Shown piece by piece: positions 7,129-13,532 of a stretch of 18,383 nt of DNA. The DNA comes from JAVBLK01 sp031553565. Its GTDB lineage: Bacteria; Bacillota; Clostridia; Christensenellales; DUVY01. Position 1 is the first letter of the stretch. Each line of letters begins with the position of its first letter. The stretch is from contig JAVBLK010000008.1 in the NCBI GenBank assembly GCA_031553565.1, positions 1-18,383 on the forward strand, written 5' to 3'. The notes under the pieces are model-generated. The model saw nothing but the letters and a program-made list of their open reading frames with translations, made no database searches and was not told where the DNA came from. The position numbers and the translations under genes were made by a program.

Positions 7129-7156
7129 TTATCCCCGCGGCATGCCGCGGGGATAA
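7129..7156 (-). terminator. Terminator of the hprK-to-rsmA gene block
   Basis: A perfect palindrome with a 13-bp stem (TTATCCCCGCGGC / GCCGCGGGGATAA, AT in the loop) lies 35 nt after the rsmA stop. On the - strand it is followed by TTGTACTTT, a modest T-run. The remainder of the 6899-7191 gap contains AT-rich runs (TATATATAT near 6950 and 7080) that probably include the promoter of the 5927-6898 gene, but no clear -35/-10 pair was found. Confidence 0.8.
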
Positions 7157-7191
7157 AAGAAACTTACTTCCTTAAATATCGCGAATAGAAA

Positions 7192-8001
7192 CTATACCGT
7201 TTCAAAAATATCGTTCGACAGCGCGGCGAACTGCGGGACGGACAGGGTTTCGCCGCGCGCTTTTATATCGATCCCGCGGCGGAGTAAAAGCTGCCCTGCC
7301 TGGTCACGCGAAAAGCCGAACGCCGCGCACAGGTTGTTAACCAGCGTTTTCCGCCTCATTGCGAACGCGGCGCGGATCAGCTTGTCCAGCGTCGGCTTGT
7401 CGGCAATTTTATATTTGTCCGGGCGCAGTTTGATGCCGATAAAGCTGGAATCGACGTTGGGTACCGGATTGAACAGATTGCGGCTGACCTGCTTTAAAAT
7501 CGAGGCGTCGGCGCAAACATTTACCGCGACCGTCAGCGCGCCATAGTCCTCCGTGCCCTCCTTTGCCGTTATACGCTGCGCAACCTCTTTCTGGACCATC
7601 AGGGCCATTTCGGAAACGTTGGATTTTACGCCCGCTTCCCCGTCCAAAAATTTGAAAATTATTGGCGTGGTTATATAGTACGGCAGGTTTGCGGCAAGCT
7701 TATATTTCCCCGGAAAATGCGCGTTGATATCGTCAAGGCCGGCACGCATGATATCCTGATAAACGACCGTAAGGTTGGAAAAGCCAAGGCTGTCCAAAGC
7801 CGGCTTTAAGTCGCGGTCGATCTCATACGCCACTGTTTTCTTCGCGACGCGGCACAGCGCGGCCGTCAGGCCGCCCGCGCCGGGGCCTATTTCCAGGACC
7901 TCGTCGTCCGGCCTTATCCCCGCCGCCGCGACCAGCGAATTCAAAAAATTGGTGTCGCTGATAAAATTCTGCCCGAATCTTTTTTTATGCTTAATGTCCA
8001 T
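7192..8001 (-). CDS. rsmA: 16S rRNA dimethyladenosine transferase RsmA (KsgA)
   Basis: RsmA dimethylates two adjacent adenines near the 3' end of 16S rRNA using S-adenosylmethionine, a late step in 30S subunit assembly. The start is placed at 8001, giving 269 residues as usual for the family: the product begins MDIKHKKRFGQNFISD, the conserved family N-terminus. The in-frame extension to 8121 is an Arg/Gly-rich shadow of the preceding gene. Visible motifs are the SAM-binding EIGPGAGGLT (about 37-45), the acidic YEID (59-62) and the catalytic NLPYYI (105-110). The start overlaps the stop of the HPr-like gene as TAATG, implying translational coupling. It is the last gene of the block and is followed by a strong terminator. 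Confidence 0.95.
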   Translation of the reverse strand: MDIKHKKRFGQNFISDTNFLNSLVAAAGIRPDDEVLEIGPGAGGLTAALCRVAKKTVAYEIDRDLKPALDSLGFSNLTVVYQDIMRAGLDDINAHFPGKYKLAANLPYYITTPIIFKFLDGEAGVKSNVSEMALMVQKEVAQRITAKEGTEDYGALTVAVNVCADASILKQVSRNLFNPVPNVDSSFIGIKLRPDKYKIADKPTLDKLIRAAFAMRRKTLVNNLCAAFGFSRDQAGQLLLRRGIDIKARGETLSVPQFAALSNDIFETV

Positions 8002-8249
8002 TACTGAAATAAGATGCAGACGTCCTCGGCCGCGTCCTCCTCGTCCTCTCCGCGCGTTATAAGGATCAGCTTGTCGCCGCACTTTAATCCGAGGGCGATC
8101 ACTCCCATCACGCTTTTGCAATTAGCCTTCCTGGCGGCGTGCTCAATCATGACGTCGCATTTATACCGCATCGCGTGCTGGACCAAAAGGGCGCAGCTCT
8201 TACTGCTCATTCCCTCGGGCTTTGTAACTTCGATTTCCTTCAGTACCAT
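8001..8249 (-). CDS. crh: Crh-like HPr paralogue lacking His15
   Basis: An 82-residue HPr-fold protein. HPr carries phosphate on His15 for PTS sugar uptake and is also phosphorylated on Ser46 by HPr kinase to trigger CcpA-dependent catabolite control. Here the active-site loop normally reading GLHARPA is GMSSKSC, so position 15 is Ser and Arg17 is Lys. The regulatory site is intact and exactly placed: KSVMGV with Ser46. It should therefore be unable to act as PTS phosphocarrier but remain a target of HprK, the logic of Bacillus Crh, which has Gln15. Position also fits: crh of Bacillus lies just after whiA. The start has GGGGAAGGAAAAAGCA before ATG, inside the end of whiA (50-nt overlap). The stop shares a base with the rsmA start. 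Assignment as Crh and not merely a divergent HPr is inference from these residues and context. Confidence 0.85.
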   Translation of the reverse strand: MVLKEIEVTKPEGMSSKSCALLVQHAMRYKCDVMIEHAARKANCKSVMGVIALGLKCGDKLILITRGEDEEDAAEDVCILFQ

Positions 8250-9216
8250 TGCTTTTTCCTTCCCCGCCGCCCGTCAGGCCTGCGGCAAGCTTTATGATCT
8301 TTTCAAAGCGGTGGTTCACCCCGCTCTTGGTAATGCCTTCGGGCAAGAGCTCCAAAAATTCGGCCATACTGTATTCGGGATATTGCAGCCGGAGCTTGGC
8401 CAGTCCCTTTAAGGATTCCGGCAACGCTTCAAGGCCGGCCTCCCGCTCGATAACGCGAATCGCGCCGATCTGCGCCGCCGCCGCATTCGCCGAGCGGCTG
8501 ATATTCGCGCCCGTGAAATTAGTCTGACGGTTGACAGTGTTCCGCACCTGACGCTCGATGATAGTCTCGTTAAGCTTCAGTACCGCGCGCGACGCGCCCA
8601 TGAGCGCCAGCATATCGCTGATCGCGCCGCGTTCCTTTAAGTATACAATAAAGCCGCCCTTGTTTTCAATGCCCCGCGCAAAAATATCGCACTGCGCCAA
8701 AAGATGCTGCAGGTCCGAGGCAAACTCGGCGTTGCTTAAGGTCATGCCCAGATGGTATCCCGCGCTCCTTGCCTGCCCGGACGGCGCACTTACTGTTCCT
8801 GCCGAAAGGAAAACTCCCCTTATATAGCTTATTATGGCCGCGCGTTCAGATACAAGGTATTGGTCAACGCCCTTTATCAGCTGCAAAAGGTTATCCTCGG
8901 ACAGCCGGATAAGCCCGCAGTCCTGCAGAACGCGGAAGGCGATCTCACCCGCTATCCGCCAGACGCAGCGCTGGTTCTTGAGGCCGCCTTCGTATGCGGT
9001 AAACTCGCCGGTAACGCCGTACAGCTTATCCATAAGCATGTCCGCGCGTTTTTGTATAAGGTCGTTGCCCGCGACGATCTCGATATAATAGCCGATACTG
9101 GCGATACCCAGCTCGCCGCCAGCGTGGATGATCCCCGCCAGCTCGGACAACGCGCATTCAGGGCTTTCGGGCGTCAGCCTTACTATTTCATTTTTTACGG
9201 TATATGAAAAAGTCAA
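8200..9216 (-). CDS. whiA: DNA-binding regulator WhiA
   Basis: WhiA is a DNA-binding protein of Gram-positive bacteria, tied to cell division and chromosome segregation (and sporulation in Streptomyces). It consists of a degenerate LAGLIDADG homing-endonuclease fold and a C-terminal HTH. The 338-residue product starts with TTG (TFSYTVKNEIVRL) behind GGAG. The LAGLIDADG-like part includes SELAGIIHAGGEL (about 24-36) and YIRGVFLSAGTVSAP...GYHLGMTLSN (131-162). The C-terminal HTH region contains NRQTNFTGANISRSANAAAAQI and LPEGITKSGVNHRFEKI. After the HTH a 24-residue Gly/Ser/Asn-rich tail runs into the next gene, so the product is a little longer than the usual 310-325. The Bacillus neighbour order rapZ-yvcK-whiA-crh is kept except that yvcK is absent. 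Confidence 0.95.
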   Translation of the reverse strand: MTFSYTVKNEIVRLTPESPECALSELAGIIHAGGELGIASIGYYIEIVAGNDLIQKRADMLMDKLYGVTGEFTAYEGGLKNQRCVWRIAGEIAFRVLQDCGLIRLSEDNLLQLIKGVDQYLVSERAAIISYIRGVFLSAGTVSAPSGQARSAGYHLGMTLSNAEFASDLQHLLAQCDIFARGIENKGGFIVYLKERGAISDMLALMGASRAVLKLNETIIERQVRNTVNRQTNFTGANISRSANAAAAQIGAIRVIEREAGLEALPESLKGLAKLRLQYPEYSMAEFLELLPEGITKSGVNHRFEKIIKLAAGLTGGGEGKSNGTEGNRSYKARGNEQ

Positions 9217-9279
9217 ATATTTTTCTCCGGTTCCGTCGGTTATCGCGGAAAAGCTTAGCGGACTGCCGTGCGGCAGCGC

Positions 9280-10137
9280 CTAATCGATGAAAATATCCCT
9301 GTGCTGCAATGTTGAAACTATCCCCGCCTTATTCAGCAGCTCGTTTACTTTTACCGAAACGGCGACCGAGCGGTGCTTGCCGCCGGTACATCCTATCGAT
9401 AATATCAGCGTTTTCTTTACGTCCTGCTTATAGTCGCCGATCACGGCCTTTATAAGCGATGCGATATTTTTTATAAACGCCGCCGTCTTTTCCTGCTCCA
9501 TAACATAGTCGTAAACGGGCTTGTCGAGGCCGGTCAGGTGCCTGAGGCTTTCGATATTGAACGGGTTAGGAAGGAAGCGGCAGTCATAGACAAAGTCGCT
9601 GTCGGGCGGGATCCCGCGTTTGAAGCCGAACGAGATTATATTTACGTCGGCGCTGTCCGTTTCCAGATTAAACCGCGTGTAGATCGCCTGCTTTAATTGC
9701 TTGACCGACATATCCGAGGTATCGATCACCTCGTCGGACATCTTTTTCAGCGGTTCCAGGAGCTTGCGTTCCAGCGTCACCCCCACGCTGGGGATACCTT
9801 TCGGCGACAGCGGGTGATAACGCCGCGTCTCCTTGTACCGGTTGATAAGGATATCGTCGCGCGCGTCCAAAAAGAGCAGTTTGTAACTGATCCCGTTCAG
9901 CTTCAACAGATCGAGGATAGAATATATCCCCTTAAAGAATTCGCCGCCGCGGCTGTCAACTACAAGGGCAACCTTGTTGAAATCCTGCATACTGCCGGAG
10001 CCGACGGTCCTTGCGACCTCTATTATAAGCTGGGGGAGCAGGTTGTCCACGCAGTAATAGCCCAGATCCTCGAAGACCTTTAAGGCCTGCGATTTGCCCG
10101 CGCCGCTCATACCCGAAACGATTATCAGTTGCTGCAC
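9280..10137 (-). CDS. rapZ: RNase adapter / nucleotide-binding protein RapZ (YvcJ)
   Basis: A P-loop protein of the RapZ/YvcJ family. In enterobacteria it guides RNase E to the small RNA GlmZ and so controls GlmS and aminosugar supply; in Bacillus, YvcJ is a GTP-binding protein of less clear role. The 285 residues match family length. Visible are Walker A GMSGAGKS (9-16), VVDSRGG (59-65), RRYHPL (105-110), SFGFKRGIP, YDCRFLPNP and the C-terminal SIGCTGGKHRSVA (247-259). The start codon is GTG with GAGGAG upstream. It sits between the PHP gene and whiA, 63 nt before whiA. That gap holds only a short GC palindrome (CTGCCG-TG-CGGCAG near 9262-9275), where yvcK would be expected. Confidence 0.95.
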   Translation of the reverse strand: MQQLIIVSGMSGAGKSQALKVFEDLGYYCVDNLLPQLIIEVARTVGSGSMQDFNKVALVVDSRGGEFFKGIYSILDLLKLNGISYKLLFLDARDDILINRYKETRRYHPLSPKGIPSVGVTLERKLLEPLKKMSDEVIDTSDMSVKQLKQAIYTRFNLETDSADVNIISFGFKRGIPPDSDFVYDCRFLPNPFNIESLRHLTGLDKPVYDYVMEQEKTAAFIKNIASLIKAVIGDYKQDVKKTLILSIGCTGGKHRSVAVSVKVNELLNKAGIVSTLQHRDIFID

Positions 10138-10196
10138 TTTTTTTCTCCTCGGACATTTTTATATGCGTAAAATGCCCGTCAAAAGAAAGCTGTCCG

Positions 10197-10232
10197 GCCG
10201 CTTCTTTTCGTTTGAATACCAAGAAAAGCGGC
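10197..10232 (-). other. Intercistronic hairpin between PHP gene and rapZ
   Basis: GCCGCTTCTTTT (10197-10208) pairs with AAGAAAAGCGGC (10221-10232), a 12-bp stem with one mismatch and one wobble, loop 12 nt, touching the stop codon of the PHP gene. No clean T-run follows, so it is more likely a processing or stability element than a full terminator. Confidence 0.4.
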
Positions 10233-10987
10233 TATCTGCGGTCTTTCTGCGATCTGAAGACCGGCTTTTTGTTAAGGTTGGCTATCTGCGCCTCGGGCAC
10301 CGGCACGCGCTGCAAAAGCGCCAGCGGCACCGAGAAGTCACCGACCCTGTCCGCGCTGTGCGCGTCGGAATTCACGATAAATTGCACGCCCGTTTCTATC
10401 ATGGCGCGCAGCTCGTCGTCGGTAAAGGCAATGCCCTTGCCGTTAAGCTCGATCATCGTCCCCGTCTCCTTACACAGCGCCGCCACTTGCCGGCAGTCGA
10501 CGCGCATACCGAGGTTGATATGGGTGATGACGTCTATTTTATAGCTTTCGATCACCGAACGGTATACGTCGGTATTTCGCTGCAGCCATTTTTTCGTATG
10601 CCATTCCCGCCCGTAAAACATCAGGTTGCCGAAGAAATGCCGGAAATCGCGCGCCCTTTTCGGCGCGACAAATTTGTGATAGCCGCAGAGGATGATATCC
10701 AGGAATTCATAATCCGACGGCCTGATATCGATCGCGCCCATGCCCGTGATGTTCGTTTCCAGACCGAAAAGCACGTCGATGCCGCACGCCTGTTTCGCCG
10801 CGGCGATCTCTTTTTGCATATCGGGGACAAACCGCCGCTTTGCGTTGTAGGCCATATGCCGGAAGCCGTGGTCGGTTATGGCAACCTGCTTAAAGCCTTT
10901 CGCCGCCGCCGCTTCGGCGTTCTGCAATATCGTACCCTTGCCGTGGCTGTACGGCGTGTGCGTATGATAATCTCCGTAAAAATCCAT
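10232..10987 (-). CDS. PHP-domain metal-dependent phosphoesterase
   Basis: A 251-residue PHP (polymerase and histidinol phosphatase) family hydrolase, close in pattern to the YcdX/histidinol-phosphatase-like group. The metal-binding set is complete: HTHTPYSHG (His8, His10, His15), TDHG (39-40), GLETN (Glu77), GYHK (His104), THINLG (His156) and NSDAH (Asp208, His210). The substrate is probably a small phosphorylated metabolite, but it cannot be named. A PHP gene between murB and rapZ is a familiar arrangement in Clostridia, though its link to the cell-wall and carbon-control neighbours is not established. A GGA-rich site lies about 19 nt before the ATG, farther than normal, so translation initiation may be weak. 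Confidence 0.88.
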   Translation of the reverse strand: MDFYGDYHTHTPYSHGKGTILQNAEAAAAKGFKQVAITDHGFRHMAYNAKRRFVPDMQKEIAAAKQACGIDVLFGLETNITGMGAIDIRPSDYEFLDIILCGYHKFVAPKRARDFRHFFGNLMFYGREWHTKKWLQRNTDVYRSVIESYKIDVITHINLGMRVDCRQVAALCKETGTMIELNGKGIAFTDDELRAMIETGVQFIVNSDAHSADRVGDFSVPLALLQRVPVPEAQIANLNKKPVFRSQKDRR

Positions 10988-11072
10988 TATGTGTTGGTGT
11001 CTGTCTTTCCTTTCAAAAATTTAAGTGTACCTTGCCGGAAACGCGGATTCTTTTGCGCTCTCGTTTAAGCAG

Positions 11073-11933
11073 CTATAATATAATAATTTCGGGCTGAAGC
11101 GTTATTCCGAATCCCGACTTCACTTTTTCGGCAACAAACCCGATAAGAGCCTTGATGTCGCCTGCCGTCGCGCCGCCGCGATTGACGATAAAGTTCGCGT
11201 GGATTTGTGAAACTTCCGCACCGCCTATATTATACCCCTTTAAGCCCGATTTGTCTATATAAACCGCTGCCGGAACGCCGCCCGCCGCCTTGAAAATACT
11301 GCCGGCGTTATGCGTCCCCAGCGGTTGGGATGCCTTCCTTCTTTTCAGATATTCGTCCGTCCTTTCCCGTATAGCCGTCCGGCTATCCGGCTTCAGCCGC
11401 AGCCGCGCGTCCGTTACCACCGCGCCCGAAGCTTTGAATACGCTGTGCCGGTAACCGAAGCCGCACTCCGCATTCCCGTATCCGCGCCGTCCGCGCCCGT
11501 CCCGGTCGTATGCTGAAACGCACTCGGTAACCGATGCCATATCGCCGCCGAACGCGCCCGCGTTCATAAATACCGCGCCGCCTAACGTCCCCGGGATATG
11601 CGCGGCGAACTCCAGCCCCGACAGCTCCGCCATACACGCCGCGGCGGCAACGCTTGACAGCCTTGCGCCCGCCTCGGCATATATAATATCGTCCGAAACC
11701 TCGATTTTATCAAAGCCCCGCCCGATATGCAGCACCGCGCCCCTTACGCCCTCGTCGGGAACAAGCACGTTGCTGCCCGCCCCCAAGACAAAGTACGGAG
11801 TGCTGTTAAGGAAAAAGCCCTCCAGCGCCGCGCCGATATCCCCCGCGCTCTCCGCCGTCATAAACACGTCCGCCGGCCCGCCCACCCGAAAGGTCGTATA
11901 GGGCGCAAGCGGCACGTAATACCGTATTACCAT
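11073..11933 (-). CDS. murB: UDP-N-acetylenolpyruvoylglucosamine reductase MurB
   Basis: An FAD- and NADPH-dependent enzyme that reduces UDP-GlcNAc-enolpyruvate to UDP-MurNAc, the second committed step of peptidoglycan synthesis, in the cytoplasm. With the ATG at 11933 the product is 286 residues and begins MVIRYYVPLAPYTTFRVGGPAD, the family N-terminus. The reading frame stays open to a TTG at 12014, but those 27 residues are unlike MurB. Visible are GAGSNVLV (51-58), LEFAAHIPGTLGGAVFMNAGAFGG (108-130), NAGSIFKA with catalytic Ser212 and LQPEI with Glu282, consistent with a type II MurB. No Shine-Dalgarno is seen before either start. TATACT lies 12 nt before the ATG, which raises the possibility of a very short leader. 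Confidence 0.95.
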   Translation of the reverse strand: MVIRYYVPLAPYTTFRVGGPADVFMTAESAGDIGAALEGFFLNSTPYFVLGAGSNVLVPDEGVRGAVLHIGRGFDKIEVSDDIIYAEAGARLSSVAAAACMAELSGLEFAAHIPGTLGGAVFMNAGAFGGDMASVTECVSAYDRDGRGRRGYGNAECGFGYRHSVFKASGAVVTDARLRLKPDSRTAIRERTDEYLKRRKASQPLGTHNAGSIFKAAGGVPAAVYIDKSGLKGYNIGGAEVSQIHANFIVNRGGATAGDIKALIGFVAEKVKSGFGITLQPEIIIL

Positions 11934-12142
11934 ACAGTATAATACGGCAAACCGATGATAATAATGCAAAAACCGATTTTTGGAAGCGAACAAAATATTC
12001 AAAAAAATGCTCAATGAATCTACATATTGATTTCTTTTATAATTCTAATTTTCCCCTCGCCATTACTTTTGAGTACATGCGTACGGCATATATAGCCGCT
12101 TTTCAGTATAGCCGTGCGGCAGCACAAAGAAAAAGGAATCGA

Positions 12143-12234
12143 CTTTTCAGGGTCTCCCTGAAAAGGACTCCTACAGTAGTCCGCACCAAAATTTTTATGC
12201 CTGAAAATTTTGCGATTGGTGTGGGGCGAAGCCC
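12143..12234 (-). repeat. Chain of hairpins after hprK, probable terminator/repeat
   Basis: Read on the - strand from the hprK stop: GGGC-TTC-GCCC (12234-12224), a bulged stem of CACCAA..AAAATTTT with AAAATTTTGGTG (about 12222-12184), GGACT/AGTCC (12182-12165), and a perfect 10-bp stem CTTTTCAGGG / CCCTGAAAAG with a 3-nt loop (12165-12143). A pyrimidine stretch (TTCCTTTTTC) follows some six bases later. The last stem probably terminates hprK transcription. The dense structure in a 92-base stretch looks like a dispersed repeat or small RNA. The rest of the 11934-12234 gap is AT-rich at 12015-12060 and shows no convincing promoter. Confidence 0.45.
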
Positions 12235-13149
12235 TTAGAACATTATACGCTTGTCGAGCTCCTCCGCGCTGTTATATCCCAGCGACTTCAGCCTGTGGTT
12301 TCTGGCGGCTACCTCTAAAAGGATGGCGAGGTTCCGGCCGGGCTTGACGGGCAGGACTATGCGAGGCACCTTTACGCCCAGGATATCGCTGGTTTCGTCG
12401 GTAAGCCCGAGGCGGTCGTATGTCTTTTGATTGTTCCAGATCTCCATCTCGACGATCAGGTCAAGGGTCTGGCTCATCATGACCGCGCCCACTCCGTACA
12501 TACTGCGTATGTCTACGATGCCTATGCCGCGCACCTCCATGAAATAGCGGATAATGGGCGGGCTGGTGCCGACAAGCCGGTCATTGATCCTCTTAATGAT
12601 GACCGCGTCGTCGGCGATCAGACGGTGCCCCCGTTGCACCAGCTCCAGCGCGGTCTCACTCTTACCTACCCCGCTGTTGCCGGTCAGCATAACGCCGATG
12701 CCGTAGATATCGACAAGTACGCCGTGCCGGCTCTCGGTCGGCGCCAAAAGGTCGTTAAGGTACAAGACCAGCTCGTTCATGATGGCGGTCGTGTTCTTTT
12801 CCGCGCGGAAAACGGGGCCGCCGCACTTTTTCGCGGCCGAAAGCAGCTCCGGCCTGGGCTCCAGCTTTGTACTGATTATAAGGCAGGGGAACTTCTGCTT
12901 GAACAGCTCGTTAAGGATCGTAGTGGCCTTTGCCGGAGTGAGCGTGGCAAGGTAGGCCGTCTCGGTCTCGCCGATCAGCTGTACCCTTTCTTTGGGAAAC
13001 AGCTGCTGGAACCCCGATAAAAACATCGCCGGCCTGTTGACGTTGACCGTCGAAAACGTAATATACTCATGCTCGCCCTTGTTCAATATCTCAAGGTGCA
13101 GCTTTTCGGCAAAATCAGATATTTTGACCTGCTCGATTATTTTTTCCAA
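12235..13149 (-). CDS. hprK: HPr kinase/phosphorylase
   Basis: A bifunctional enzyme that phosphorylates Ser46 of HPr and Crh when glycolytic intermediates are high and removes it when phosphate is high. It is the sensor of carbon catabolite repression in Firmicutes. The 304 residues match family length. The N-terminal domain spans 1-130. The catalytic domain shows RHGVLVDIYGIGV with His142, Walker A GNSGVGKS (157-164), HRLIADDAV (acidic residues 180-181) and the HprK signature MEVRGIGIVDI (204-214). The start is TTG at 13149 preceded by GGGAGGA. Its predicted substrate, the Ser46-bearing Crh-like protein, is encoded about 4 kb downstream on the same strand. Confidence 0.96.
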   Translation of the reverse strand: MEKIIEQVKISDFAEKLHLEILNKGEHEYITFSTVNVNRPAMFLSGFQQLFPKERVQLIGETETAYLATLTPAKATTILNELFKQKFPCLIISTKLEPRPELLSAAKKCGGPVFRAEKNTTAIMNELVLYLNDLLAPTESRHGVLVDIYGIGVMLTGNSGVGKSETALELVQRGHRLIADDAVIIKRINDRLVGTSPPIIRYFMEVRGIGIVDIRSMYGVGAVMMSQTLDLIVEMEIWNNQKTYDRLGLTDETSDILGVKVPRIVLPVKPGRNLAILLEVAARNHRLKSLGYNSAEELDKRIMF

Positions 13150-13168
13150 TGTTCAGTCCTCCCTGAAA

Positions 13169-13197
13169 ATTATTCTCATACTAAGTAGCGTTTTAAA
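13169..13197 (-). promoter_or_regulatory. Candidate hprK promoter at the repeat edge
   Basis: On the - strand, TTTAAA (13197-13192) and AATAAT (13174-13169) are separated by 17 nt, with the GGGAGGA ribosome site shortly after. The -35 lies inside the terminal inverted repeat of the adjacent palindromic element, so that element may supply part of the promoter. Match to consensus is moderate (4 of 6 and 5 of 6). Confidence 0.4.
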
Positions 13198-13330
13198 TTA
13201 CCAAAAACGACGAAAGGATTTTTGAGGGATAAAATTTCCGTAAAACCGCAGGCAATAGCAGAGCCTATTATCAAGGGTTTACGGGGATTTTAGACCAAAA
13301 AGACTTCGACGTTTCGGTAATTTAAAACGC
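13188..13330. repeat. 143-bp imperfect palindrome, MITE-like
   Basis: The ends are perfect 15-bp inverted repeats: GCGTTTTAAATTACC at 13188-13202 and its reverse complement at 13316-13330. The arms remain alignable inward for some 40-60 bases (AAACGACGAA against AAACGTCGAA; AAAATTTCCGTAAAA against AAAATCCCCGTAAA) to a small central stem AATAG..CTATT. It has no coding capacity. This fits a miniature inverted-repeat element or a long hairpin RNA. No convincing target-site duplication was seen. Confidence 0.6.
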
Positions 13331-13402
13331 GGATAATTATACCACAATCCCGACCCTAAAAAAAGGCGATACCGCAAGGCGAGTAAAGCCCTCACGCGGC
13401 CA

Positions 13403-13528
13403 GGCGGCTTAATTTGGCCGTCAGCGGGGTGAAAAAGCTGGTTCTGCGCCATTGGGATAGCGGTGAAACCTACATCCCAATGGCGCAGGTTCCGATTTTC
13501 GCCCCGATCATGGCCGAAGTAAGCCGCC
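13403..13528. repeat. 126-bp imperfect palindrome after glgD
   Basis: A second, unrelated long hairpin starts five bases past the glgD stop. The core is a perfect 15-bp stem CTGCGCCATTGGGAT (13444-13458) and its complement (13474-13488) around a 15-nt loop. The arms extend outward to GGCGGCTTA (13403-13411) and TAAGCCGCC (13520-13528) with about 80 percent pairing including wobbles. Between this and the previous element, on the - strand, a run of seven T after GCC (near 13359-13365) could complete a terminator for glgD, but its hairpin is weak. Confidence 0.6.
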
Positions 13529-13532
13529 GGGG

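Noticed and set aside
8002..8121. N-terminal extension of rsmA
   Set aside because: The extra 40 residues are an Arg/Gly-rich reading of the crh-like gene in another frame; the conserved RsmA N-terminus starts at 8001.
10094..11068. Long open frame on the + strand (324 codons) opposite rapZ and the PHP gene
   Set aside because: It is antisense to two well-supported genes, has no recognisable domain and is Arg/His-rich as expected for a shadow frame in GC-rich coding DNA.
11934..12014. N-terminal extension of murB to a TTG start
   Set aside because: These 27 residues do not match MurB, and the ATG at 11933 gives the normal family length. Lack of a clear ribosome site leaves a little doubt.
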